Assembly (NCBI GenBank): GCA_021779635.1
Contig: JAJYAH010000105.1
Coordinates: forward strand, 1-13,526
DNA from: Pseudomonadota bacterium
GTDB lineage: Bacteria > Pseudomonadota > Alphaproteobacteria > Rhizobiales > Xanthobacteraceae
Reading direction: 5' to 3'
DNA length: 13,526 nt
The position numbers were made by a program, and so were the translations under genes. Below are positions 1 through 6,704 of this stretch, in pieces. Numbering within the stretch: the stretch's first letter is position 1; each line of letters begins with the position of its first letter. Under the pieces are notes generated by a model. It was not told the DNA's origin, searched no databases, and worked only from the letters and a program-made list of their open reading frames with translations.

Positions 1-383
1 AGGGTGATCACCGGATACGGCCGCCGCGGTGGATCCACCGGCTCGGCCGGCAAAGGTTCGCCGACGCCAGCGACGTTCGTCGGAGTGCCGGCGTCTGCCG
101 GAGCGACGTCCGCGTCCAACGGCGGACCGCCCAGTTTGGGAGGGACCTTTTGTGCGGGCGGCATGATGCGTTCCCGCAACGTCTTGGCAAAATAATCCGC
201 ACCGCTGCTGCCCCATCTGCGAAGACGGGCCGGATCGACGGCGATCCCGGCCGTAACAGCGCGTTCGACGGCCTCTCGGACCTGCCGGCCGATCTCAAGA
301 TTGCCCTCTGCGATGATCGTGCTGAGTGGCGGGATCCGGACCGGCCGACGGGCCGGTCCATTGTTGTCGGAGGGTGCTGCCAT
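1..383 (-). CDS. Hypothetical protein coupled to the ParA gene, 3' end outside window
   Basis: This reading frame starts at ATG 383-381 and stays open to the left edge (127 codons), so its C-terminus is missing. The start overlaps the stop of the ParA-like gene by one base (TGATG), the classic arrangement for translational coupling, which makes it the next gene of the same operon. Residues from about 18 to 70 look globular, with PLSTIIAEGNLEIG, then REAVERAV, then a DPARLRRWG...DYFAKTLRERI helix. From about residue 75 the chain is rich in Pro, Ala, Gly and Asp and looks disordered. I recognise no family. Genes just after parA on plasmids and ICEs often encode a centromere-binding or partition partner, but no DNA-binding motif is visible, so that is only context. 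An overlapping frame (361-8) is its shadow. Confidence 0.72.
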   Translation of the reverse strand, partial: MAAPSDNNGPARRPVRIPPLSTIIAEGNLEIGRQVREAVERAVTAGIAVDPARLRRWGSSGADYFAKTLRERIMPPAQKVPPKLGGPPLDADVAPADAGTPTNVAGVGEPLPAEPVDPPRRPYPVIT

Positions 384-1207
384 CACACTCCGCCCTTCGG
401 CAGCACGATCAACTGCGACAGCGCCGCGTGCATGGAGCGGAAGTAGACCGCAACAGCGCGCCGCGCGATCTTGACGTCACCCACTTCCATGTTGAGGCGC
501 TTGCCGGCCTCCGTCGGCTCCATCGCCAAGGCCTTCAGGAAGCGCTGCCCGGCGTTATCGTAGGGCTCCCAGAAGTCCGGGAGGATCGCGGGCATGGTGA
601 CGCGGGTCACGCCCGCGAGCAACGGCTTCAGGTCCTTCTCGAACTGATGCCGTGCCGGCCCAGTGGTCCGGAGCGCCCCGAGCGGGCCCCGCTCCAGCAG
701 GTTTTCGACCAGCACCAAGCGTGCGCTCGGCACCGCCGAGCGGAACCGGCGGATGGTCTCGGCCGCAGAGGCGATGGCATCAGTCTCGGCCTGCACCAGG
801 ACGAAGACGACCATCGGCAACCCCCACGAAACGAGATCTTCGTCGATTTCCACGTCGGTCAGGAAGTTTGCAGCATTTTCGACTTCATTGGCACCGATAT
901 CGAACAACACCGACTTGCCGCTCCCCATAGCCTCGCTGCAGGCGGTGTAGAACGGCGTGAAGGCTTGGCGCATGAGAGCCGGGTTGTTCATGACCAAGTC
1001 CGGGTTGGGTCGGAGTTCAACAACCTTGGCGCCGATCAGCGTGCGCAGCCGCATCTTGTCGTCGGCCTGAAAGACGCTGTACGGATACCCGTTCACGGTC
1101 ATCAGGTCGGCGACCGTCGCCATCAGGAAGGTCTTGCCGGTCCCGCCCTTCTTGGAAGCGGTAACAAGCGCGGCGGGCGGAGTCAGGGGAAAAGAAGACT
1201 TCGTCAT
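383..1207 (-). CDS. ParA/MinD-like P-loop ATPase
   Basis: This is a 274-aa ATPase of the ParA/MinD (SIMIBI) class, which in related elements positions DNA or protein cargo during partition or transfer. A deviant Walker A motif, KKGGTGKT at residues 19-26, lies just after a short N-terminal beta strand (AALVTAS). A probable Walker B-like strand follows (SVLFDIGANE), and then MVVFVLVQAETDA, a typical later strand. The length fits an orphan ParA without an N-terminal helix-turn-helix. I chose ATG 1207 because GAGAGG lies 7 nt upstream and the first strand then begins near residue 11. The frame stays open to 1354, but that upstream part translates the shared leader motif and is probably not protein. 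The downstream gene overlaps the stop. The leader holds several competing hairpins (separate entry). Family assignment is secure; the cargo is unknown. Confidence 0.88.
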   Translation of the reverse strand: MTKSSFPLTPPAALVTASKKGGTGKTFLMATVADLMTVNGYPYSVFQADDKMRLRTLIGAKVVELRPNPDLVMNNPALMRQAFTPFYTACSEAMGSGKSVLFDIGANEVENAANFLTDVEIDEDLVSWGLPMVVFVLVQAETDAIASAAETIRRFRSAVPSARLVLVENLLERGPLGALRTTGPARHQFEKDLKPLLAGVTRVTMPAILPDFWEPYDNAGQRFLKALAMEPTEAGKRLNMEVGDVKIARRAVAVYFRSMHAALSQLIVLPKGGV

Positions 1208-1290
1208 CTGGTAACCTCTCATCAGGTCGGCGCCAATCGCCGACGGCGATGTCTTAACCGCGACTGAGAACACCCCTCGCGAATGCAAAT
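1208..1290 (-). promoter_or_regulatory. Leader of the ParA operon: shared motif plus competing hairpins around the SD
   Basis: Reading the minus strand toward the gene, this leader begins with ATTTGCATTCGCG (1290-1278), a motif also found upstream of three other genes here. Three mutually exclusive stems follow. H1 pairs 1245-1250 with 1236-1241 (6 bp, 3-nt loop). H2 pairs 1238-1244 with 1226-1232 (7 bp, 5-nt loop). H3 pairs 1224-1228 (GACCT) with 1213-1217 (AGGTT, part of the Shine-Dalgarno). H1 excludes H2, and H2 excludes H3, so H1 plus H3 would hide the ribosome site and H2 would free it. The GACCT-5nt-GAGGTT core also occurs before both relaxase copies. The pairings are seen in the sequence; regulation is inferred, and the stems are short. 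Confidence 0.45.
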
Positions 1291-1673
1291 GGCCCCCGAA
1301 CTTCTTTTGGGAGCGCCGCGGCGCCACGCTCGGCCGGCGCCTTCGCGGCTCCACTATCGATTATGGTCGTCGCCGCGAGCCAATCGACGGCCTCTTGCGC
1401 GATGCGAAAATGGGCGCCCAAGCCTTGCGCCTGCCGATAGGTCATCCTTCCGGAGGATTGATAGCCCTCGTTCTGCGGCCTCTGACCGGAGAAGACCGTG
1501 TCAATGCCGCAATAGGCTGTCCATCGCGGCGGGATGGCCGGGTCGCTGAACGTGAATCAGCAGGGTTTGATCCAGGCGCGGGTACCGGCTTCCAGGTCAC
1601 GCATAAACTTCGCAGTTACGCGCTCGCAGAAGCTGACACGTTGTGTCGTCCGAGCGGATTTGCGCATTGGCAT
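1254..1673 (-). pseudogene. ArdC-like antirestriction protein remnant (N-terminal domain, in-frame stop, C-terminus lost)
   Basis: From ATG 1673 the frame encodes a typical ArdC N-terminal start (helix FCERVTAKFMRDLEAG, then TRAWIKPC, where the family usually has a W-x-KPW ending). It meets a TGA at 1559-1557. In the same frame it continues with RWTAYCGIDTVFSGQR, matching the family's 'Y.GIN...LW' strand, and with SSGRMTYRQAQGLGAH, matching its conserved 'W.MTYRQA..LG..VR' segment. After about residue 95 the similarity stops. The usual 'GEKG' segment and the whole C-terminal metallopeptidase-like domain (HExxH) are missing; the frame ends at 1254 inside the ParA leader. Known ArdC proteins bind DNA and protect incoming single-stranded DNA from restriction. 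A single nonsense codon plus truncation means this copy is most likely dead. It sits between DUF736 and parA, a common place for ardC in alphaproteobacterial plasmids and ICEs. Confidence 0.7.
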
Positions 1674-1735
1674 GGTTCTTTCGATGAAAGGATGGGGCGG
1701 ATCCGCGGCCGCATTTGCGACCGCGCTCTCGCAGG

Positions 1736-2035
1736 TTAGGCGACGCGGCGGGTCCAGATCAGCGTGTGCTGGCCATCTTTTCCTTCGACGAGGTTGGCGA
1801 AGATCGGGCTCGCGAAAGTCGGATCATCCAATCTGACCGAGAGATAGCTGCCGCCATCCTTGCGGGCTTTCTTCCATGCCGCCCCGAGTTCAATGCTTCC
1901 TGAGACGACCCTGAAATCCGGGCCATTGTCCGAACTTGCGATAGGCGCAAAATCTACCGCCAGCGAGAGCGAGACCGTGCGCAAGGAACCGGTGTAGCGG
2001 TCGTTCTTTTTGGTGAAGTTGCCGATGGTTGCCAT
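1736..2035 (-). CDS. DUF736 family protein
   Basis: This is a 99-aa protein of the DUF736 family, small single-domain proteins found almost only on alphaproteobacterial plasmids and conjugative elements; their biochemical role is not established. The family hallmarks are all visible: MATIGNFTKKNDRYTGSLRT at the N-terminus, a central DFRVVSGSIELGAAWKKA, then YLSVRLDDPTFASPI.ANL, and a C-terminal LIWTRR. The protein has the normal full length. I chose ATG 2035, the start of the conserved MATIG, although the frame stays open to 2116; the Shine-Dalgarno is weak (CGGAAA). The gene is the first of the minus-strand block that continues with the ArdC remnant and parA. Family call is firm, function open. 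Confidence 0.92.
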   Translation of the reverse strand: MATIGNFTKKNDRYTGSLRTVSLSLAVDFAPIASSDNGPDFRVVSGSIELGAAWKKARKDGGSYLSVRLDDPTFASPIFANLVEGKDGQHTLIWTRRVA

Positions 2036-2664
2036 GATCGATTTCCGTTTGTTTCGAGCACCGCTTGATTGCGGTCTCGATGACGGTCCTGACGACGACA
2101 GGCGATCGACACGCACCTTCAGGCCGAAGCAACGCGGAGGATGGCGGAAAGCCGGCTATTTTGGCTTGGGCGAGGAAGCCGGAGCGCAGCGAGGCGGGGA
2201 AAATAGTTGAGCGGCGCCGTTGCGTGGATACGATCGGGGCCTCGGCCCGAACCTTTCGGCGATACCGTCCATCATCTGAGAACGCATAAACGTAAGGGCT
2301 CGGTCTGCAAGCGGAAACATCTGGCCGGCAACATCACCTCAGACGACCGGACATTCGTGGGCATTGCTCGATTCCGACAGCAGATTATCGCAATTCGTCT
2401 CGGACGAGGCGCATTTAAGTTGCGATCGCATCACAGCGGCCGTAGATTGGAAGACACTTTGCTAGAGGCAATCATATTGGCGAACGAGGCCCGGCAACCG
2501 CTAGACGGCGCGGGAGACTGGCCGCCGATTAGAAATCCTCGAAGCGGAACAGGATGCGGTGCCGTCGCTTGCAGCACAGGAGCGGTCCGACTGTCTCGAA
2601 ACGCCTCCGTGTGTGGTGAACATTCGCGCGAGCAGTCGAATGCGCGGAACGGTATTTCAGCTCA
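2036..2664. other. 629-bp stretch without a convincing gene
   Basis: No frame here has both a plausible start with ribosome site and a recognisable product. A long plus-strand frame (2207-2776, TTG start, no Shine-Dalgarno) runs antisense into the end of the 403-aa gene and looks like chance. The part next to DUF736 (about 2036-2210) probably holds that gene's promoter; a widely spaced inverted repeat, CTATTTT at 2156-2162 and AAAATAG at 2200-2206, flanks a GC-rich segment. The rest may be decayed sequence at the junction between the maintenance block and the cargo genes. I see no RNA gene, insertion sequence or repeat array. Confidence 0.5.
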
Positions 2665-3876
2665 TCACGCCGGAATGACAAGGATCCGATTGGTGCCCAG
2701 CCTTGGATCAGGCTCGCTAAATTTGACGCGCGAAATGACATCCTCGACACAACACTTTGCTGCCGCGACGTCATAATCCTTCCCCCGCGAGCCCACAATC
2801 AATCCGCGGCCTGGAAAACTCTCGCCGTCAATCTCAAATGACAACCGGTGCTTAGACATTCTTTCGTCGTCTACATACAAAATATCGCCATGCGCAAATT
2901 CAGCAGCTCGTTGAACGCAGCCGCCAATCGGCCCTTCGAGAGATGCCAACGCCTCCGTCACTCCGATGGATTTGACGGTTCGGTGGTAGGGATCGATCAG
3001 AATTGCAGGGTGGCTCTGTAATCTGCGAGACTTAGGCTTAGCCATGGACGTCGCATCCGAAACGGGAGACAATCGCGGCACGTCGAAAAACGTCGATCCC
3101 GACGGTGGAAATGCGTCATTTTCTCGCAGCTCCTGAGCTTTTTTAGTATTGAGTTTTCGCAGTTGATTTGTGAAACCGCGGTCATGTTCGCAGGCAGCAT
3201 GCCAGCTTGCGGCACAGGCCACTCGCTGAAGTTCTTTCGCAAGCTCTGGGGCTGTCGTGCCGGCAGCTCGCAGCAGCTCCGCGCTTACCGGTTCCCGATT
3301 TGGCGGACCGCCCAATGGCGGCGAACCGTCGGTGGCCATGACCTCATTGGGTGAGCCCCACTTCCAGGTCAAAATCCGTCGACTGAATTCCCCTGGCAGC
3401 GCCACCACGGCGAACACTCGCGGGGCCGCAAGTTCTCCATCTGCGTCCCATTTCGTCGAAAGCGTGATGGCAGATATTTGGAATTTGCCGGCAACCACCA
3501 ACGCCTTGTCGACAAAGTCGAGATAGACCGCAAGATACCGAGCATTGAACATCTCAGCTTTGCCGGCCATTTCCCGCGAGACCCTCAATTTGACGAGACC
3601 CTCTAAAGTTTCGCGGTCAAACTGGAATGCCGCGACGTAGCGATCACAATGCCCGCTTTGATCGAGGAACAAGCGCGCAATTGTTGCGTCGAACTCGGTA
3701 ATGATATCGACAATGTTACCAACACTTGCACGGGTAATAGCCGCTTGGTTGGACGCTTGAATCATAGCAAGCAGGGGATTCCTCGCCTCCGGTAAGTGAC
3801 CCTGGCCTTTGGCCACAAGTTCCGTCGCCACTTCGCGGCCAGCATTCAACACGAAACGGTCCAACCAGGTTGTCAT
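2665..3876 (-). CDS. Unknown protein with DUF3846-like C-terminal domain
   Basis: This is a 403-aa soluble protein. The last third (about 290-390) resembles DUF3846, a small domain from phages, plasmids and ICEs: AILIDPYHRTVKSIGV, then GGCVQRAA, GDILYVDDERMSKHRLSF and FPGRGLIVGS. These match the family's 'ILVDP..TV..IEV', 'GD.LYVDDE' and 'GRGLVVG' blocks. The first 280 residues match nothing I know: a helical N-terminus, a probable beta-rich middle (SAITLSTKWDADGELAAPRVFAVVALPGEF), and a Pro/Gly-rich linker near 183-197. DUF3846 proteins are usually much shorter, so this looks like a fusion or a divergent long form. ATG 3876 has TGAGG 12 nt upstream inside a small hairpin. The gene lies last of three unknown minus-strand genes, but a terminator and 281 bp separate it from the 236-aa gene, so it probably has its own promoter. 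The DUF3846 link is moderate; the function is unknown. Confidence 0.72.
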   Translation of the reverse strand: MTTWLDRFVLNAGREVATELVAKGQGHLPEARNPLLAMIQASNQAAITRASVGNIVDIITEFDATIARLFLDQSGHCDRYVAAFQFDRETLEGLVKLRVSREMAGKAEMFNARYLAVYLDFVDKALVVAGKFQISAITLSTKWDADGELAAPRVFAVVALPGEFSRRILTWKWGSPNEVMATDGSPPLGGPPNREPVSAELLRAAGTTAPELAKELQRVACAASWHAACEHDRGFTNQLRKLNTKKAQELRENDAFPPSGSTFFDVPRLSPVSDATSMAKPKSRRLQSHPAILIDPYHRTVKSIGVTEALASLEGPIGGCVQRAAEFAHGDILYVDDERMSKHRLSFEIDGESFPGRGLIVGSRGKDYDVAAAKCCVEDVISRVKFSEPDPRLGTNRILVIPA

Positions 3877-3903
3877 TTTTTTCGTTCCTCAAATTTGATG
3901 AGG
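3877..3903 (-). promoter_or_regulatory. Hairpin covering the Shine-Dalgarno of the 403-aa gene
   Basis: On the minus strand CCTCA (3903-3899) and TGAGG (3891-3887) form a 5-bp stem with a 7-nt loop. The 3' arm is the only purine-rich ribosome site before ATG 3876, followed by an A-rich spacer. A second AATTTGAGG copy lies about 45 nt further upstream. The stem is weak, so alone it would be unremarkable; it matters because comparable structures precede other genes here. Confidence 0.3.
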
Positions 3904-4108
3904 CTTACGTACACGACGCCGCCTACGCTCGAATGAACTGAAAACCTCAAATTCAATCAATCGATTTCGACCATCGTCAAAGCTGGGCGTCCAGACGGCC
4001 CCCTGAGGCGCGGGCCTTTTCGTGCTTAATTTGCGACCCAGCGAGCGCACCGGGCTGCAGAGGGGCCAAATCGGTTCGGTTGCGCTCTGGATGGATGACG
4101 AAAGAAAA

Positions 4109-4131
4109 CAGGGCGCCTTTCGAGCGCCCTG
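4109..4131 (-). terminator. Intrinsic terminator after the 236-aa gene
   Basis: A perfect 8-bp inverted repeat, CAGGGCGC and GCGCCCTG, encloses a 7-nt loop. Read on the minus strand it is followed at once by TTTTCTTT, the expected U-rich tail, and it begins 27 bp after the stop codon of the 236-aa gene. Read on the plus strand it is not followed by a good T run, so the minus strand is the likely direction. Confidence 0.8.
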
Positions 4132-4157
4132 CTAATTCTGGCGACTGTTGAGATGTT

Positions 4158-4868
4158 CTAAACGACCGGCGGAAGCGAAGGCATGATCCACCTCAGGCTC
4201 AGCTTCCACAACTTTAACGGACTTGGCAGCGTCGGTGTATAGATGACAATGACCGCGGCCCTGGTTGTCACAACCTGTTCGCAAAACGGGAACAAACTCT
4301 CCGCGATCCCTTTCGCATCAGCGTCCTTCTCGGTCTCGGTCAGCCAGCCGTTTCGGGTTGTCAAATAACCGTTCTTGGAAGTCGCAACATCGCGGTCTTC
4401 GAGAATGTGGCGAGCGTCATCGACCGTCAGGATATGCCAGCCCTGTTCCGCGATGCCGAGGATGACGGACCGCGCGGTCGGAAACGGCAACTCGCCGTCG
4501 CCCGCCACCAAGGTTGCGCCATCCTGCAAAAACGAGGAAATGTAAGCCTTCCGGTCTTCGACCAGTCGATTGAGATCCTTTTTGCTCACACGGACCAGAG
4601 GAACGTCATCGACCGGAAGCGTTCTGTATTCGGTCAATCCGATCCGCGGAAAGCTGCCGAAATCCGCGTTCACCAAGTAGCAGTGCGGATAGCGCCGGAG
4701 CATCTCAGCGGCAACGGATGTGGAAGAACGGTGGCGCCATCCCGCAATCAGATTGCGGATGTCCTGGATAGGCAGCTTGCCGCCAACGTATTTTGCAAAC
4801 CCGGCCAACTTATCCGGGACCAGTTTCGAGAGAGTCGAAAAAACGACGTTCTTGATCTGACGCAACAT
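4158..4868 (-). CDS. Hypothetical protein, 236 aa
   Basis: I do not recognise this 236-aa protein. It begins with a basic, amphipathic segment (MLRQIKNVVFSTLSKLVPDKL). It continues as a mixed alpha/beta domain with PHCYLVNADFG, DDVPLVRVSKKDLNRL, GATLVAGDGELPFPTARSV and GWHILTVDDARHIL. It ends in a hydrophobic stretch (TRAAVIVIYTPTLP) and a basic-aromatic tail (KLWKLSLRWI) that could touch a membrane, though no clear transmembrane helix is present. ATG 4868 is preferred because GAGGAGG lies 5 nt upstream; the frame is open to 4985 but the extra part would translate the shared TTGCATTCGC leader motif. A strong terminator follows, so it is probably transcribed alone or as the end of the 6704-4992 transcript. 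It carries the same upstream motif as parA and the relaxase, which suggests a role tied to the element's own cycle. Confidence 0.75.
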   Translation of the reverse strand: MLRQIKNVVFSTLSKLVPDKLAGFAKYVGGKLPIQDIRNLIAGWRHRSSTSVAAEMLRRYPHCYLVNADFGSFPRIGLTEYRTLPVDDVPLVRVSKKDLNRLVEDRKAYISSFLQDGATLVAGDGELPFPTARSVILGIAEQGWHILTVDDARHILEDRDVATSKNGYLTTRNGWLTETEKDADAKGIAESLFPFCEQVVTTRAAVIVIYTPTLPSPLKLWKLSLRWIMPSLPPVV

Positions 4869-4935
4869 TGTTGCCTCCTCTGTGGTTGGGAGGCTCGTCA
4901 TAGGCCGGTTTCGAAATACCCCCCGCGAATGCAAT
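4869..4935 (-). promoter_or_regulatory. Leader of the 236-aa gene: shared motif and SD-pairing hairpin
   Basis: The minus strand carries ATTGCATTCGCG (4935-4924) followed by a GGGGGGTATTT run, closely matching the parA leader (GCATTCGCGAGGGGTGTT). Nearer the gene, GCCTCC (4894-4889) can pair with GGAGGC (4878-4873), a 6-bp GC-rich stem with a 10-nt loop; its 3' arm is the strong Shine-Dalgarno itself. The motif and pairing are visible; a regulatory role is inferred. Confidence 0.45.
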
Positions 4936-4991
4936 CGACCCCAAAGTAATTGTTCGGGGCCGACCAGGTTGTCGTTTGCTGTCAATTTACG

Positions 4992-6704
4992 TTAGGCCGG
5001 CACGGCACCGACGAAATGTTTATCTTGATCTCGCTCGACCCGCCACCGACCAGCCCAGTCGACCCGGTACAACGGCGGTAAATTGACGAACGTGGATCGC
5101 AGATGCAGCTCCGGAAACATGCTTTGAAAGGATCCTAACTCGGCATTAAAACGGTAGTAGGTCGTTGGCTCCTCGTCAGGCTCGCCGTCCTGCGCTCCTT
5201 GAACTACGTCCGTCAATGCCGGCCCACCCTCAACAGGCGGCGCTATGGTCAAGTCGTGTTTCGGCTCAGCCATAAATTCCCGCAATGACAGGATCACCGT
5301 CCGAGGCCCCCCGGTCGAGACGATCTCTGCGGCCGCCGCAATCAACTCGGCCCGATCGGCATCGTTGAGAAACGACAGGCCGACCTCGCGACAATTTCGG
5401 ACCGCGAGGTTCCAATCTTTTTCGCCGTTCGCTTGGTGCACAGTGCTCAGAAAAGCACGAGCGTTATGGGGGTCCATGTCACGCACCCGATGACGTTGGA
5501 GATGACCAAGCCAAACGAGACTTTCCAATACGTCGCTAAATTCTTGCGGAACTTCAGGACAAATAGCCGGTATCACGGAGCGCGCGTTGACGCCGCCATA
5601 AAAGGCTATAATTGCCGCATCGAGAGAAGCAATGCAGCGAAAGACGCCAAATCCCTTCTGTTCGTCTCCGACCTGCACGAGAGCGTTTTCAATTTTTAAG
5701 TCAAAGCCGTCGGCTAAGTCCGACACCAAAGCCCGCAATTGCTCTATTCTCCTGGTTGTGCTTGGCGTCAAATTCTGCCGCAGAAGACGTTGAAGTTCCA
5801 CATTGGCATCAAGCATTTTTTCGGCCACGTCTAATCGCGCTCTGTCCATTTCCTGAAAGGCACTTGCGCCGAGGCGAAGAGCCGTTACGACCCGATGGTA
5901 CCATGCGCCCAGCGCGATCCCGTCCAATTCGAATCCAAATATCTGAATGCTATTTAACAGTTCATCTGCTATCCGATTCATGTTAGAATTGAAGATATGC
6001 GGCCGCTCGCCTTGATGAGTTGGCCCGAAAGCGCCCTTGTTTTTGGGCTTGTCTATTACACTTCGGGCGATGGTACGGGCTGCTTCAAACTTATAGCATT
6101 TGATCGCCGTAAAGTTTGCGACCGCGCCATCTTGAACAGTCCGGGAGACACTTTCGGTGCGCGAATGAACAAGATCTCCTTCCAGATCGACGAAGCGGGG
6201 TTCTCCGAGCGCATGTTCGATAAATTCTGCTGCGTGCGTTTCTGCTCGCTCCTGCCAAAGCCCCTCCGGGAAACGATTCGGATACCGACTATATGTCTTC
6301 TCTAAGGATCCCTTGATCGCGGCCTTGCCGATCACCGCTTGAATCGCCATCGCTTGGCGAAGAGTTTCACCAACAGGATCTTTACGGTTACCGCGACGAA
6401 CGTCAGTTACGAACATGGAGGACAATCGCCAAATCGGCCTACCGGCCATGAACTGGATACGATCTCGGTGGTTTAGCAGAACCTTTTGAGCGAGTAAGTC
6501 ATCGAGGGAGACCCGCTGGACTTCTATATCAAGCCCAGTAGACCAATGTATTTCCTCCGTGACGGCAACGACCTGCGAATGCGTAAGATCATAGATTGGA
6601 TTGATGTAGAGCGCCGTGTGATCGGCGATCCACGCGGCATCGTGCAAGACCACGACGATATCCTTGAGGACCAGTGGCTGTTGCGTCCAGGCATGTTGCG
6701 GCAT
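4992..6704 (-). CDS. Large hypothetical protein, 570 aa
   Basis: This is the largest unknown gene in the window. No signal peptide or transmembrane segment is apparent. The N-terminus (LKDIVVVLHDAAWIAD...) leads to EEIHWSTGLDIEVQRVSLDDLLAQK, which faintly recalls the last Asp-bearing strand of nucleotidyltransferases, but I find no GSxxxxDxD motif, so I do not claim that fold. The middle (about residues 290-360, EMDRARLDVAEKMLDANVELQRLLRQNL...) is strongly helical, perhaps coiled coil. An acidic linker (GAQDGEPDEEP, about residues 502-512) leads to an aromatic C-terminal segment ending near WAGRWRVERDQDKHF. ATG 6704 has AAAGGA just upstream. The sequence looks less GC-rich than the relaxase, consistent with cargo of separate origin. 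It is transcribed divergently from the relaxase. The size and multidomain look would fit a defence or effector protein, but nothing proves it. Confidence 0.78.
   Translation of the reverse strand: MPQHAWTQQPLVLKDIVVVLHDAAWIADHTALYINPIYDLTHSQVVAVTEEIHWSTGLDIEVQRVSLDDLLAQKVLLNHRDRIQFMAGRPIWRLSSMFVTDVRRGNRKDPVGETLRQAMAIQAVIGKAAIKGSLEKTYSRYPNRFPEGLWQERAETHAAEFIEHALGEPRFVDLEGDLVHSRTESVSRTVQDGAVANFTAIKCYKFEAARTIARSVIDKPKNKGAFGPTHQGERPHIFNSNMNRIADELLNSIQIFGFELDGIALGAWYHRVVTALRLGASAFQEMDRARLDVAEKMLDANVELQRLLRQNLTPSTTRRIEQLRALVSDLADGFDLKIENALVQVGDEQKGFGVFRCIASLDAAIIAFYGGVNARSVIPAICPEVPQEFSDVLESLVWLGHLQRHRVRDMDPHNARAFLSTVHQANGEKDWNLAVRNCREVGLSFLNDADRAELIAAAAEIVSTGGPRTVILSLREFMAEPKHDLTIAPPVEGGPALTDVVQGAQDGEPDEEPTTYYRFNAELGSFQSMFPELHLRSTFVNLPPLYRVDWAGRWRVERDQDKHFVGAVPA

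Noticed and set aside
326..1267. Plus-strand 313-codon frame opposite parA
   Set aside because: It is the antisense of the ParA gene, whose Walker motif and start are clear; the product is Arg/His-rich with no recognisable domain.
1208..1354. N-terminal extension of the ParA protein up to 1354
   Set aside because: It would translate the leader motif found before three other genes, and the internal ATG 1207 has a better ribosome site and a normal ParA N-terminus.
2207..2776. Plus-strand open frame of 189 codons
   Set aside because: TTG start without ribosome site, 112 bp antisense to the end of the 403-aa gene, and a composition (many Arg, Ser, His) typical of chance frames in GC-rich DNA.
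3994..4020. Possible plus-strand terminator (GGCCC ... GGGCC then TTTT)
   Set aside because: Only a 5-bp stem, and no plus-strand gene lies upstream to be terminated.
4407..4949. Plus-strand frame opposite the 236-aa gene
   Set aside because: The minus-strand gene has a strong ribosome site and a terminator in the right place; the plus frame has neither.
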